From contig VBJR01000256.1 of the NCBI GenBank assembly GCA_005880175.1, forward strand, positions 1 to 20,642: a stretch of 20,642 bases of DNA. The letters run 5' to 3'. Below the pieces are notes generated by a model. That model was not told the origin of the DNA, did not search any database, and saw only the letters and a list, made by a program, of their open reading frames with translations. This DNA comes from Chloroflexota bacterium (GTDB taxonomy: Bacteria > Chloroflexota > Dormibacteria > Dormibacterales > Dormibacteraceae). Of this stretch, positions 9,723-16,373 are shown piece by piece. How positions within the stretch are numbered: position 1 is the stretch's first letter; every line of letters starts with the position of its first letter. The position numbers and the translations under genes are program-made.

Positions 9723-10154
9723 ATGAACCGCGCCACCTGGCTGACCATCGCGCTGCTCGGCCTCGGCCTCGCACTCGCCGGCTGCGGCAACCAGATCGCG
9801 AGCGCCGCCGAGAGCCCCTCCCGGCTCGAGCCGGTCCAGGGCTCGAACGTCCAGCGGGTCATCCTGACGCCCGAGGCCGTGGGCCGCATCGGGCTCCAGA
9901 CCGCGCCGGTGCGGCAGCTGCCGGGGGCCGGCGACACCGTCCCCCTCGCGGCGGTGATCTACCTGAAGGACGGGACCACGTGGGTCTACACCGTCGCGGG
10001 CACCCGGACGTACGAGCGGCAGCAGGTGACCATCGCCCAGGCCGCGGGCGACACGGCCACGCTCAAGACCGGCCCCCCGCCGGGCACCGCGGTCGTCACG
10101 ACCGGGGCGGCCGAGCTGCTGGGCAGCGAGTACGGCGTGGCGGGGGGCCAGTGA
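9723..10154 (+). CDS. Minimal RND adaptor-like lipoprotein (membrane-proximal domain of HlyD/CusB family only)
   Basis: A 143-residue lipoprotein: MNRATWLTIALLGLGLALAGCG has lipobox LAGC. The ATG at 9723 is preferred over 9699 because GGAGG (9714-9718 region) lies about 7 nt upstream. The mature part reads VILTPEAVGRIGLQTAPVRQ, then VPLAAVIYLKDGTTWVYTVAG, TYERQQVTIAQAAGDTATL and GTAVVTTGAAELLGSEYGV. This matches the C-terminal beta-barrel/membrane-proximal portion of RND periplasmic adaptors. It has no coiled-coil hairpin and no lipoyl domain, which normally make these proteins 350-450 residues long. It lies between two RND permeases, 20 nt after one and 2 nt before the next, so it probably works as their accessory subunit on the outer face of the membrane. 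It appears intact. Confidence 0.75.
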   Translation: MNRATWLTIALLGLGLALAGCGNQIASAAESPSRLEPVQGSNVQRVILTPEAVGRIGLQTAPVRQLPGAGDTVPLAAVIYLKDGTTWVYTVAGTRTYERQQVTIAQAAGDTATLKTGPPPGTAVVTTGAAELLGSEYGVAGGQ

Positions 10155-10156
10155 GC

Positions 10157-13100
10157 ATGGGCGGACGCCGGACGCTGCTGGGGTGGATCGTCGCCTCCAG
10201 CCTGCGCCTTCGCTTCCTGGTGGTGGCGGGCGCCGCCGGGCTGCTGGTGGTCGGCTCCCTGCAGATCCAGAACATGCGGATCGACGCGTTCCCCGAGTTC
10301 GCCCCGCCCCAGGTCGAGATCCAGACCACGTGCCTGGGCCTGTCGACCTCGGACGTCGAGACGCTGGTCACCCTGCCCATCGAGAACGCGATGAACGGCC
10401 TCCAGGGCCTGGACGACATGCGCTCGACCAACGTGCCCCAGCTCTCCTCGCTCGTGCTGGTCTTCAAGCAGGGCACCGACGAGCAGCTGGCGCGCCAGCT
10501 CGTCCAGGAGCGGCTGACGACGGTCCAGACCCAGCTCCCGACGTGGGCGTCGCCGCCGGTGATCATGCCGCTCGTCTCGGCCACCAGCCGGGTCATGCAG
10601 GTCGGGATGACGTCGAAGGACCACTCCCTGATCGAGATGTCGATGATGGCCTACTGGACGATCCGGGCCCGCCTGCTGCGCGTGCCCGGCATCGCCAACG
10701 TGGCCATCTGGAACGAGCGGCTGCAGATGATGACGGTCCAGGTCGACCCGAAGCTGATGCAGGCGCACGACCTCACGCTCGACTCGGTCATGCAGGCCAC
10801 CTCGGACTCGGTCGACTCGGGCCTGCTCAAGTACAGCAACGCGTCGGTCATCGGCACCGGCGGCGCGATCCAGACCGGCTCGCAGCAGCTGGGCATCCAG
10901 CGCGTCCTGCCCATCCTGTCGGCCGCCGACTTCGCGCACACGACCGCCGTCGCCAAGGACGGGTCGCCCGTCCCGCTGGGCCAGGTGGCCAACGTGGTCG
11001 AGGACCACCAGCCGCTGATCGGCGACGCCATCGTTGGCGGCAGCCCCGGCCTGCTGCTGGTGCTGGAGAAGTACCCGTGGGGCAACACGCTCCAGATCAC
11101 CAGGGGCGTCCAGGAGGCGATCGGACTTCATCGACGTCGCGATCCAGAACCTGACCCAATCCCTGGTCATCGGCTTCCTGCTGGTCGTCGTCATCGTGCT
11201 CGGCTTCCTGTTCGAGTGGCGCGTGGCGCTGATCAGCCTGCTCACCATCCCGCTCTCGCTGCTGGCCGCGATGCTGGTCCTGTACTGGCACGGCGACACC
11301 ATCAACACGATGACGCTGGCGGGACTGGTCATCGCACTGGGCTCGGTGGTGGACGACTCGGTGATCGACGTGGAGAACATCCTCAGACGGCTGCGCCAGA
11401 ACCGCCTGGAGGCAACCGGCAAGTCCACCGCCCGCGTCATCTACGAGGCGTCGCTCGAGGTGCGCAGCCCGATCATCTACGCGACGCTGATCATCATCGT
11501 GGCGGCCGTGCCCGTCTTCCTCCTGGAGGGCCTGACGGGCGCGTTCTTCCGGCCGCTCGCCGTCTCCTACACGCTGGCGATCCTGGCCTCGATGGTGGTC
11601 TCGCTGACGCTCACGCCCGCGCTGGCGCTGATCATGCTCCACCGGGCCCGGGTCGAGCGCCGGCGCTCACCGCTCACCGTGCGGCTGCAGCGCGGCTACA
11701 CGTGGCTGCTGGCCCGCATCATCGACCAGCCCCGGGGCGCCTACGCCACGTTCACCGCGCTCGCGCTGGTGGCGCTGCTGATCGTGCCCCACCTCGGCTC
11801 CAGCCTGTTCCCGACCTTCCGCGAGCCCGACTTCCTGGTCCATTTCACGACGGTGCCCGGCACCTCGGTCCAGGAGGAGGAGCGGATGATCACCAGCCTC
11901 AGCAAGCAGCTGATGGCGATCCCCGGCGTCCACGCGTTCGGCTCCCACATCGGCCAGGCGTTCCTGGGCGAGGAGGTGGTCGGCGTCAACTTCGGCGAGA
12001 ACTGGGTCGCCGTCGATCCCAGCGCCGATCACGACAAGACGGTGGCCGCGATCGAGCGGGTCGTGTCCACCTACCCCGGCTCCTACCGCGACGTCCAGAC
12101 GTACCTCAACGAGCGCATCGAGGAGGTCCTCACCGGGGCCAAGGAGCCCATCGTGGTCCGGGTCTTCGGCGAGGACCCGAACGTGATCCGGGCCAAGGCC
12201 ACCGAGATCGAGGGCAAGCTCGCCCGCGTCCAGGGCATCTCGGACGACCACATCGACCTCCAGCAGGACACACCGCAGGTCGAGGTCGAGGTGGACCTGA
12301 ACAAGGCGGCGGCGTACGGGCTGAAGCCGGGCGACGTCCGCCGCGCCGCCTCCACGCTGGTCGCCGGCGAGGAGGTGGGCGACATCTTCCGCGCGGGCAA
12401 GGCGTACGACGTGATGGTCTGGAGCACGCCCGAGACGCGGGCCAACGTCCAGAGCATCAGCGACCTGCCCATCGACACGCCCACCGGCCAGGTGGTGCGG
12501 CTGGGCGACGTCGCCAACGTCAACATCCAGCCGGTCCCCAACGTCATCACGCGGGAGAACAGCTCCCGGTACATCGACGTGGCCGCCAACGTGAGCGGGC
12601 GCGACCTGGGCTCGGTGGTCGCCGACGTCCAGAAGTCGATGGCCGGCGTCTCGTTCGACCGCGGCTACCACGCCGAGCTGCTCGGCGAGTGGAAGGCGCG
12701 CCAGGACGCCCAGAACCGACTGTTCGTCACCGCCATCTTCGCCGGCATCGCCATCTTCCTCCTGCTCCAGACCGCGTTCGGCGGCTGGCGCCTGGCCACG
12801 CTGGTCTTCCTGACGCTGCCGATGGCACTGGTCGGCGGCGTGATCGCGGCCCTGGCCAGCGGCGGCGTCATCTCGCTGGGGTCGCTGCTCGGCTTCTTCA
12901 CCGTCTTCGGCATCGCCTCCCGCAACGGCATCCTGCTCGTCAACCACTGCCAGCACCTGGAGCGGGTCGAGGGCGAGACGTTCGGCAAGGACCTGGTCCT
13001 GCGCGGCGCCCGCGAGCGGCTGGCGCCGATCGTGATGACCTCGCTGGCCACGGGGCTGGCCGTGGTGCCGCTGGTCGCCTTCGGCGAGCGGGCGGGCGGC

Positions 13101-13250
13101 GAGGTCGAGTACCCGATGGCGTTCGTGATCCTCGGCGGGCTGGCCACGTCCACCCTGCTCAACCTCTTCGTCGTCCCCTCGCTGTACCTCCGCTTCGGCA
13201 AGCGGCTCCGGGAGCGGCGGGGCCAGCGGCCGGCCGGGGCCACCGCATGA
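10157..13250 (+). pseudogene. RND efflux permease 2 (HME/CusA-like), one internal frameshifting deletion
   Basis: The frame starts at ATG 10157, with a G-rich ribosome-binding site at 10142-10147 (GTG 10151 is an alternative). It covers MGGRRTLLGWIVASSLRLRF (TM1), DAFPEFAPPQVEIQT and SATSRVMQVGMTSKD, to GVQEAI at about 11122. From 11124 the protein continues in another frame as DFIDVAIQNLTQSLVIGF and stays open to 13250. Against RND 1, about 20 residues are missing here (the GLSGVQIDSNVYQAQS segment before TM2). TM4 keeps ALGSVVDDSVIDVENIL with its relay Asp pair, and the late motif GFFTVFGIASRNGILLVNHC is intact. Together with RND 1 and the adaptor it could form a heteromeric pump, as MdtB/MdtC do. 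Substrate unknown; no TolC-like partner is in the window. Confidence 0.84.
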
Positions 13251-13342
13251 ACGGACGAAGGGCCCGGACGCAGGAGGCCCGCGGCTACCACGCCGGCAGG
13301 GACGTGTACGCGAAGACGCCGCACGCGCCGCCCGGCGGCTGC
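13251..13342 (+). pseudogene. 3'-end remnant of a second copy of the secreted-protein gene
   Basis: In frame, the sequence encodes ARTQEARGYHAGRDVYAKTPHA, which matches LAQDARGYTVSPDVYATTPRA at the C-terminus of the secreted protein downstream. The DNA matches too, gap-free at a fixed offset of 1293 bp: 13271-13288 against 14564-14581 (one mismatch) and 13301-13313 against 14594-14606 (identical). Only the tail survives. It directly abuts the RND 2 stop, and the frame happens to stay open into the XRE gene. Confidence 0.65.
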
Positions 13343-13362
13343 CCGGCCGCGCGGTTCCCCAG

Positions 13363-13382
13363 GGGGGAGGCGGGCCTCCCCC
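13363..13382 (+). terminator. hairpin, likely terminator of the efflux operon
   Basis: GGGGGAGG (13363-13370), loop CGGG, CCTCCCCC (13375-13382): an 8-bp perfect GC stem with no T run, so at best a strong I-shaped (U-less) terminator of the kind common in high-GC genomes. It lies after the remnant and before the XRE gene. Confidence 0.5.
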
Positions 13383-13411
13383 TCCATCAGGGACTCAGAG
13401 AGGGACGCATC

Positions 13412-13678
13412 GTGATCCAGGTCGTAACCGCGAAGAGGAGGCAGGTCCACTACCGGTGGCGCCTGCGGGAGATCATGGCCAGCCGAGGTCTGTTCAGCAC
13501 GACCGACCTCGCGCCGCTGCTCGTCGAGCGCGGGATCGAGCGGTCGCAGGCGCAGGTCTGGCGCCTGGTCACCGGGACCCCGGAGCGCCTGTCGCTGGAG
13601 GTGCTCGCCGCTCTGTGCGACATCCTGGACGTGACGCCCGCCGACCTCATCGTGACGTCAGCGGTGCTCGCCCCCTGA
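13412..13678 (+). CDS. XRE/Cro-type helix-turn-helix regulator
   Basis: An 88-residue DNA-binding protein. The GTG at 13412 has an AGAGGGA ribosome-binding site about 7 nt upstream. The helix-turn-helix lies in WRLREIMASRGLFSTTDLAPLL (start), IERSQAQVWRLVTG (recognition helix) and LSLEVLAALCDILDVTPADL (closing helices and the typical end of small HTH_XRE proteins). There is no effector domain. Relatives of this 80-100 residue type often sit beside mobile elements or secreted/toxin genes in high-GC bacteria, but none is visible here. It lies 48 bp before the secreted-protein gene in the same direction and may be cotranscribed with it. Targets are unknown. Confidence 0.78.
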   Translation: MIQVVTAKRRQVHYRWRLREIMASRGLFSTTDLAPLLVERGIERSQAQVWRLVTGTPERLSLEVLAALCDILDVTPADLIVTSAVLAP

Positions 13679-13726
13679 GCCGTCGTACCGGCAATCCCCA
13701 CCCGCATCGACACAGGAGGCTCCCCC

Positions 13727-14650
13727 ATGCTCGTTCGCAGACACCTGAGGGCCATCTGGCTCAGCGTGCTGGCCGTGGCCGCGCTGCTGCTGGTCGCCTC
13801 GCCGCCGGCGGCGGCCGCCGGCGCGAGCCAGGCGGCGCCGGCCGTCACGATCGCGAAGACCTGCAGCCCGGACCCGCTGCGCCCGGCGCGCTTCCCGAGC
13901 GTGCCGCGGATCGACAACCGGTTCTATCCCCTGACCCCCGGGATGCAGTTCTTCCTGGACGGCGTCGTGATCACGCCGGACGGCGTCAGCCACCCGCACC
14001 GCATCGCGACGACCGTGACCGACCTGACCAAGGTGATCGACGGCGTGCACACGCTGGTCATCTACGACGTGGACATCCAGGACGGCGTGCTCCAGGAGGC
14101 GGAGCTGTTCTTCGTGGCGCAGCGGAGTGATGGCTCGATCTGGACCCTGGGCGAGTACCCCGAGGAGTACGACAACGGCACGCTGACCGGGGCCCCGAGC
14201 ACCTGGATCGCCGGGATCGCGCGGGCGCGCGCGGGACAGGCGATGCTGGCCGACCCGAAGCTCGGCACCCCGACGTACCTGCAGGGCCTCGCCCCCAAGG
14301 TCGGCTTCCACGACTGCGCGACCGTCTTCCAGACCGGCCAGCGGACGTGCGTCGCGGTCGGCTGCTTCAACGACGTGCTGGTGGTGGACGAGTTCGCCCC
14401 GAACGACCCGGAGGGCGGCCACCAGCGCAAGTTCTACGCGCCCGGCGTGGGGAACATCCAGGTCGCCGCCGCGGGCGGCGTGGACCCGGAGGCCCTGCAG
14501 CTGACGAAGGCGGCGGAGCTCTGCCCGGCGGCGTTCGCCGCGGTGCGCTCCGCGGTGCTGGCGCAGGACGCCCGCGGCTACACCGTCAGCCCGGACGTGT
14601 ACGCGACGACGCCCCGCGCCCAGCGGACGCTGCACGCGGACACCTGCTGA
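13727..14650 (+). CDS. Conserved secreted protein of unknown function
   Basis: A 307-residue protein with ATG at 13727 and GGAGG 7 nt upstream (13715-13719). A signal peptide (LRAIWLSVLAVAALLLVASP, cleavage probably around the AAAAGA run at about residues 28-34) is followed by a globular exported domain. Distinctive stretches are IDNRFYPLTPGMQFFLDG, VTDLTKVIDGVHTLVIYDVDIQDG, LQEAELFFVAQRSDG, LGEYPEEYDNG and EGGHQRKFYAPGVGN. I recognise this as a recurring actinobacterial-type hypothetical family, but know no function. Six cysteines lie in the mature part (C46 and those in FHDCATVF, QRTCVAVGC, AELCP and the C-terminal DTC), enough for three disulphides. It follows an XRE gene and is followed by a strong hairpin. 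A partial second copy lies at 13251. Confidence 0.8.
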   Translation: MLVRRHLRAIWLSVLAVAALLLVASPPAAAAGASQAAPAVTIAKTCSPDPLRPARFPSVPRIDNRFYPLTPGMQFFLDGVVITPDGVSHPHRIATTVTDLTKVIDGVHTLVIYDVDIQDGVLQEAELFFVAQRSDGSIWTLGEYPEEYDNGTLTGAPSTWIAGIARARAGQAMLADPKLGTPTYLQGLAPKVGFHDCATVFQTGQRTCVAVGCFNDVLVVDEFAPNDPEGGHQRKFYAPGVGNIQVAAAGGVDPEALQLTKAAELCPAAFAAVRSAVLAQDARGYTVSPDVYATTPRAQRTLHADTC

Positions 14651-14664
14651 TCGGCGATGCCCGT

Positions 14665-14690
14665 CGAGGGCGGCCCGGCGGCCGCCCTCG
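14665..14690 (+). terminator. hairpin terminator after the secreted-protein gene
   Basis: CGAGGGCGGCC (14665-14675), loop CGGC, GGCCGCCCTCG (14680-14690): a perfect 11-bp stem 14 nt after the stop. It has no strong T run immediately after, only CCTTTG further down. Likely the end of the XRE/secreted-protein transcript. Confidence 0.65.
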
Positions 14691-14788
14691 CGGGCACCCT
14701 GGCCCGCCCTTTGTCCGCGCGATGTCCGGAGCGGGTCCGCAACTTTCGCCGACAATCAGGGGGTGTGTGCCACAGGCGGGCTTCGACG

Positions 14789-14802
14789 TGGGATCGCTCC
14801 CA
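14789..14802. promoter_or_regulatory. CelR-like operator 1
   Basis: TGGGATCGCTCCCA matches the CelR consensus TGGGAGCGCTCCCA at 13 of 14 positions. It lies about 65 bp upstream of the -35 box of the LacI-family gene, consistent with autoregulation. Confidence 0.75.
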
Positions 14803-14866
14803 CCGTCGAAATCGCATCGATCTCGACCAGCCTGAGGTGGCGGTCGCGACATTGTTCAACCTACGC

Positions 14867-14896
14867 TTGACACGCCAAGGTTGCGCAAGTTACAAC
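14867..14896 (+). promoter_or_regulatory. promoter of the LacI-family gene, probably leaderless
   Basis: TTGACA (14867-14872), an 18-nt spacer and TACAAC (14891-14896). The expected start at about 14902-14905 coincides with the ATG at 14905, and no Shine-Dalgarno is present, so the messenger is predicted to begin at or next to the start codon. An inverted repeat (CAACCT ... AGGTTG, about 14858-14883) spans the -35 box. Confidence 0.6.
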
Positions 14897-14904
14897 CGCT
14901 GCAA

Positions 14905-15948
14905 ATGAGAGCGGTCCCCCGAACAGTGCCCAAATCGTCCGCGCCCACACTCAAGGAGGTAGCCCAGCTCGCCGGCGTCTCACGGGCCACGGCCTCGCGC
15001 GTCTTCACGGAGAGCCCGCGCGTCAGCGATGAGGCTCGGCGTGCCGTCGAGCGAGCGGCGAGGCGCCTCGGCTACGTGCCCAACCGGGCCGCCCGGAGCC
15101 TGGTGACCGGGCGCAGCGACTCGGTCGCGCTGGTCATCCCCGAGCCGACGACGCGGCTGTTCGGCGACCCGTTCTTCCCCCGCCTGCTGCGCGGCATCAG
15201 CGAGGTGCTCGCCGCCCACGACCTCCAGCTCGTCCTCGTCGCGCCGCAGAACAGCGCGGACGAGCGGCGGCTGGAGCGGTACCTGTCGGGCGGCCACGTG
15301 GACGGCGCCCTCCTGGTCTCCCTGCACGGCGCCGACCCGCTGCCCGCCGCCCTCCAGGCCCGCGGCCTGCCGGTCGTGCTCGGCGGCCGGCCGACCGGCG
15401 AGGGCCTGGTGAGCTACGTGGACGTGGACAACCAGGCGGGGGCGTTCTCGGCGGTCCGGCACCTGGTGCAGCTGGGCCGGCGCCAGATCGCCACCATCGC
15501 CGGCTCCCTCGACATGTCCGTGAGCCAGGACCGACTGGAGGGCTACCGGCGCGCGCTCGAGGCCGGCGGCCTGGCCTGGGACCCGGCCCTGGAGGAGAGC
15601 GGGGATTTCAGCCACGAGGGCGGCGTGACCGCGATGCGCACACTGCTCGAGCGGCGGCCGCGGCTGGACGCGGTCTTCGCCGCGTCGGACCTGATGGCGG
15701 CCGGGGCCCTCTTGGCGCTGCGCGCGGCGGGCCGGCGGGTGCCGGCCGACGTCGCCGTGATCGGCTACGAGGACTCGCCCATCGCCGCCACGAGCCTGCC
15801 CCCGCTGTCGAGCGTCCGCCAGCCCAACGAGGAGATGGGCCGCGAGATGGCCCGCCTGCTGATCGCCTCGATCGGCTCCCAGCGCCAGGTCGCGCGCCGG
15901 GTGGTCCTGGCCACCGAGCTGGTCATCCGCGACTCGACCGCAGGGTGA
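14905..15948 (+). CDS. celR: LacI-family transcriptional repressor, CelR-like
   Basis: A 347-residue repressor from ATG 14905. A TTG at 14881 is also in frame, but it lies upstream of the predicted transcription start. The N-terminal HTH is TLKEVAQLAGVSRATASRVF with hinge helix GYVPNRAARSLVTGR (about residues 15-70). The periplasmic-binding-like effector domain follows: DSVALVIPEPTTRLFGDPFF, GGHVDGALLVSLHG, YVDVDNQAGAFSAVRHL, IATIAGSLDMSVSQDRLEGY and DAVFAASDLMAAGALLAL. This layout and several stretches closely resemble Thermobifida CelR, which represses cellulases until cellobiose is bound. CelR-type palindromes surround the gene and the adjacent GH48 gene, which supports this assignment strongly. 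One candidate site overlaps its own start and another its stop codon. The inducer is inferred, not shown. Confidence 0.88.
   Translation: MRAVPRTVPKSSAPTLKEVAQLAGVSRATASRVFTESPRVSDEARRAVERAARRLGYVPNRAARSLVTGRSDSVALVIPEPTTRLFGDPFFPRLLRGISEVLAAHDLQLVLVAPQNSADERRLERYLSGGHVDGALLVSLHGADPLPAALQARGLPVVLGGRPTGEGLVSYVDVDNQAGAFSAVRHLVQLGRRQIATIAGSLDMSVSQDRLEGYRRALEAGGLAWDPALEESGDFSHEGGVTAMRTLLERRPRLDAVFAASDLMAAGALLALRAAGRRVPADVAVIGYEDSPIAATSLPPLSSVRQPNEEMGREMARLLIASIGSQRQVARRVVLATELVIRDSTAG
14906..14919. promoter_or_regulatory. degenerate CelR-like operator 2 over the LacI start codon
   Basis: TGAGAGCGGTCCCC matches the CelR consensus at 11 of 14 positions and begins on the second base of the ATG. The left half-site (TGAGAGC) is the same as in the site at 16172. 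If real, it would block the repressor's own leaderless transcript. Confidence 0.4.
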
Positions 15949-15959
15949 GATCGCTCCCA
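15946..15959. promoter_or_regulatory. CelR-like operator 3 overlapping the repressor stop codon
   Basis: TGAGATCGCTCCCA matches the CelR consensus at 12 of 14 positions. Its first three bases are the TGA stop of the LacI gene. It lies about 63 bp upstream of the GH48 -35 box. Confidence 0.65.
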
Positions 15960-15993
15960 CGCACGAGCTCAGTTCGGCGATAGGGCCGTAGCC

Positions 15994-16007
15994 CGGGAGC
16001 GCTCCCA
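15994..16007. promoter_or_regulatory. CelR-like operator 4 just upstream of the GH48 promoter
   Basis: CGGGAGCGCTCCCA contains the perfect 12-bp palindrome GGGAGCGCTCCC and matches the CelR consensus at 13 of 14 positions. It ends 14 bp before the -35 box at 16022. It is the best-centred site of the set. Confidence 0.8.
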
Positions 16008-16021
16008 GCCGAACTCGGCTC

Positions 16022-16050
16022 TTGACCCCGGCGCGGTGGGCTCCTATCGT
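16022..16050 (+). promoter_or_regulatory. candidate promoter of the GH48 cellulase gene
   Basis: TTGACC (16022-16027), a 17-nt spacer and TATCGT (16045-16050). CelR-like sites lie directly upstream (15946, 15994) and downstream (16172, 16396). A start near 16057 would give a leader of about 317 nt. Confidence 0.6.
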
Positions 16051-16081
16051 TCGAATACGGGTTTCCGGCAGGCGAATTCGT

Positions 16082-16107
16082 GGGCGCCCCGTTGGGGGAG
16101 GGCGCCC
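16082..16107 (+). other. inverted repeat in the GH48 leader
   Basis: GGGCGCCC occurs at 16082-16089 and again at 16100-16107 with 10 nt between. Each copy is self-palindromic and the two can pair as a stem. The loop holds GTTGGGGGA-like sequence that recurs near 16123. Role unknown. Confidence 0.4.
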
Positions 16108-16171
16108 GGCGTTCGGAAACGTTGGGGGATTGGACCAAGGAGGGTGCCATAGGGGCCACTGACCGCTACCG

Positions 16172-16185
16172 TGAGAGCGTTCTCA
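16172..16185. promoter_or_regulatory. CelR-like operator 5 in the GH48 leader
   Basis: TGAGAGCGTTCTCA is a near-perfect palindrome matching the CelR consensus at 11 of 14 positions. It lies about 115 bp downstream of the predicted start site, so it could act as a roadblock or looping site. Confidence 0.55.
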
Positions 16186-16309
16186 CGCCGGTCCGGATCG
16201 CTGGCGTTCGGTAGGGGAGCCGCCAGGCTCGACGTGGCGCCAGCCCGGCCACACGTGACGTTCACGAGCCGTTCTGCAGAGCGGCATCCGGAAGAAGAGG
16301 GACCGTAGT

Positions 16310-16328
16310 CCCGGGCGGAGCGCCCGGG
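16310..16328 (+). other. hairpin close to the GH48 start codon
   Basis: CCCGGGCG (16310-16317), loop GAG, CGCCCGGG (16321-16328): a perfect 8-bp stem ending 45 nt before the ATG and 28 nt before the AAGGAG ribosome-binding site. There is no T run, so it is not a standard terminator. It may stabilise or modulate the leader RNA. Confidence 0.45.
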
Positions 16329-16373
16329 CGGGTGCGTTCGCGCGACCACACCACGAAGGAGAGAAGAACCCAG

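Noticed and set aside
7343..11124. Programmed ribosomal frameshifting in the RND genes
   Set aside because: Sequence is missing at each junction relative to the paralogue, not merely out of frame, and no slippery heptamer or conserved downstream pseudoknot was seen.
13247..13678. Single 143-codon ORF joining the secreted-protein remnant to the XRE regulator, starting at the ATGA overlap with RND 2
   Set aside because: The first half is a remnant of another gene and contains a hairpin; the GTG at 13412 has its own ribosome-binding site and gives a normal-length XRE protein.
16137..16152. Strong AAGGAGG followed by GTG in the GH48 leader
   Set aside because: The reading frame stops after two codons (GTG CCA TAG); too short to support as a leader peptide.
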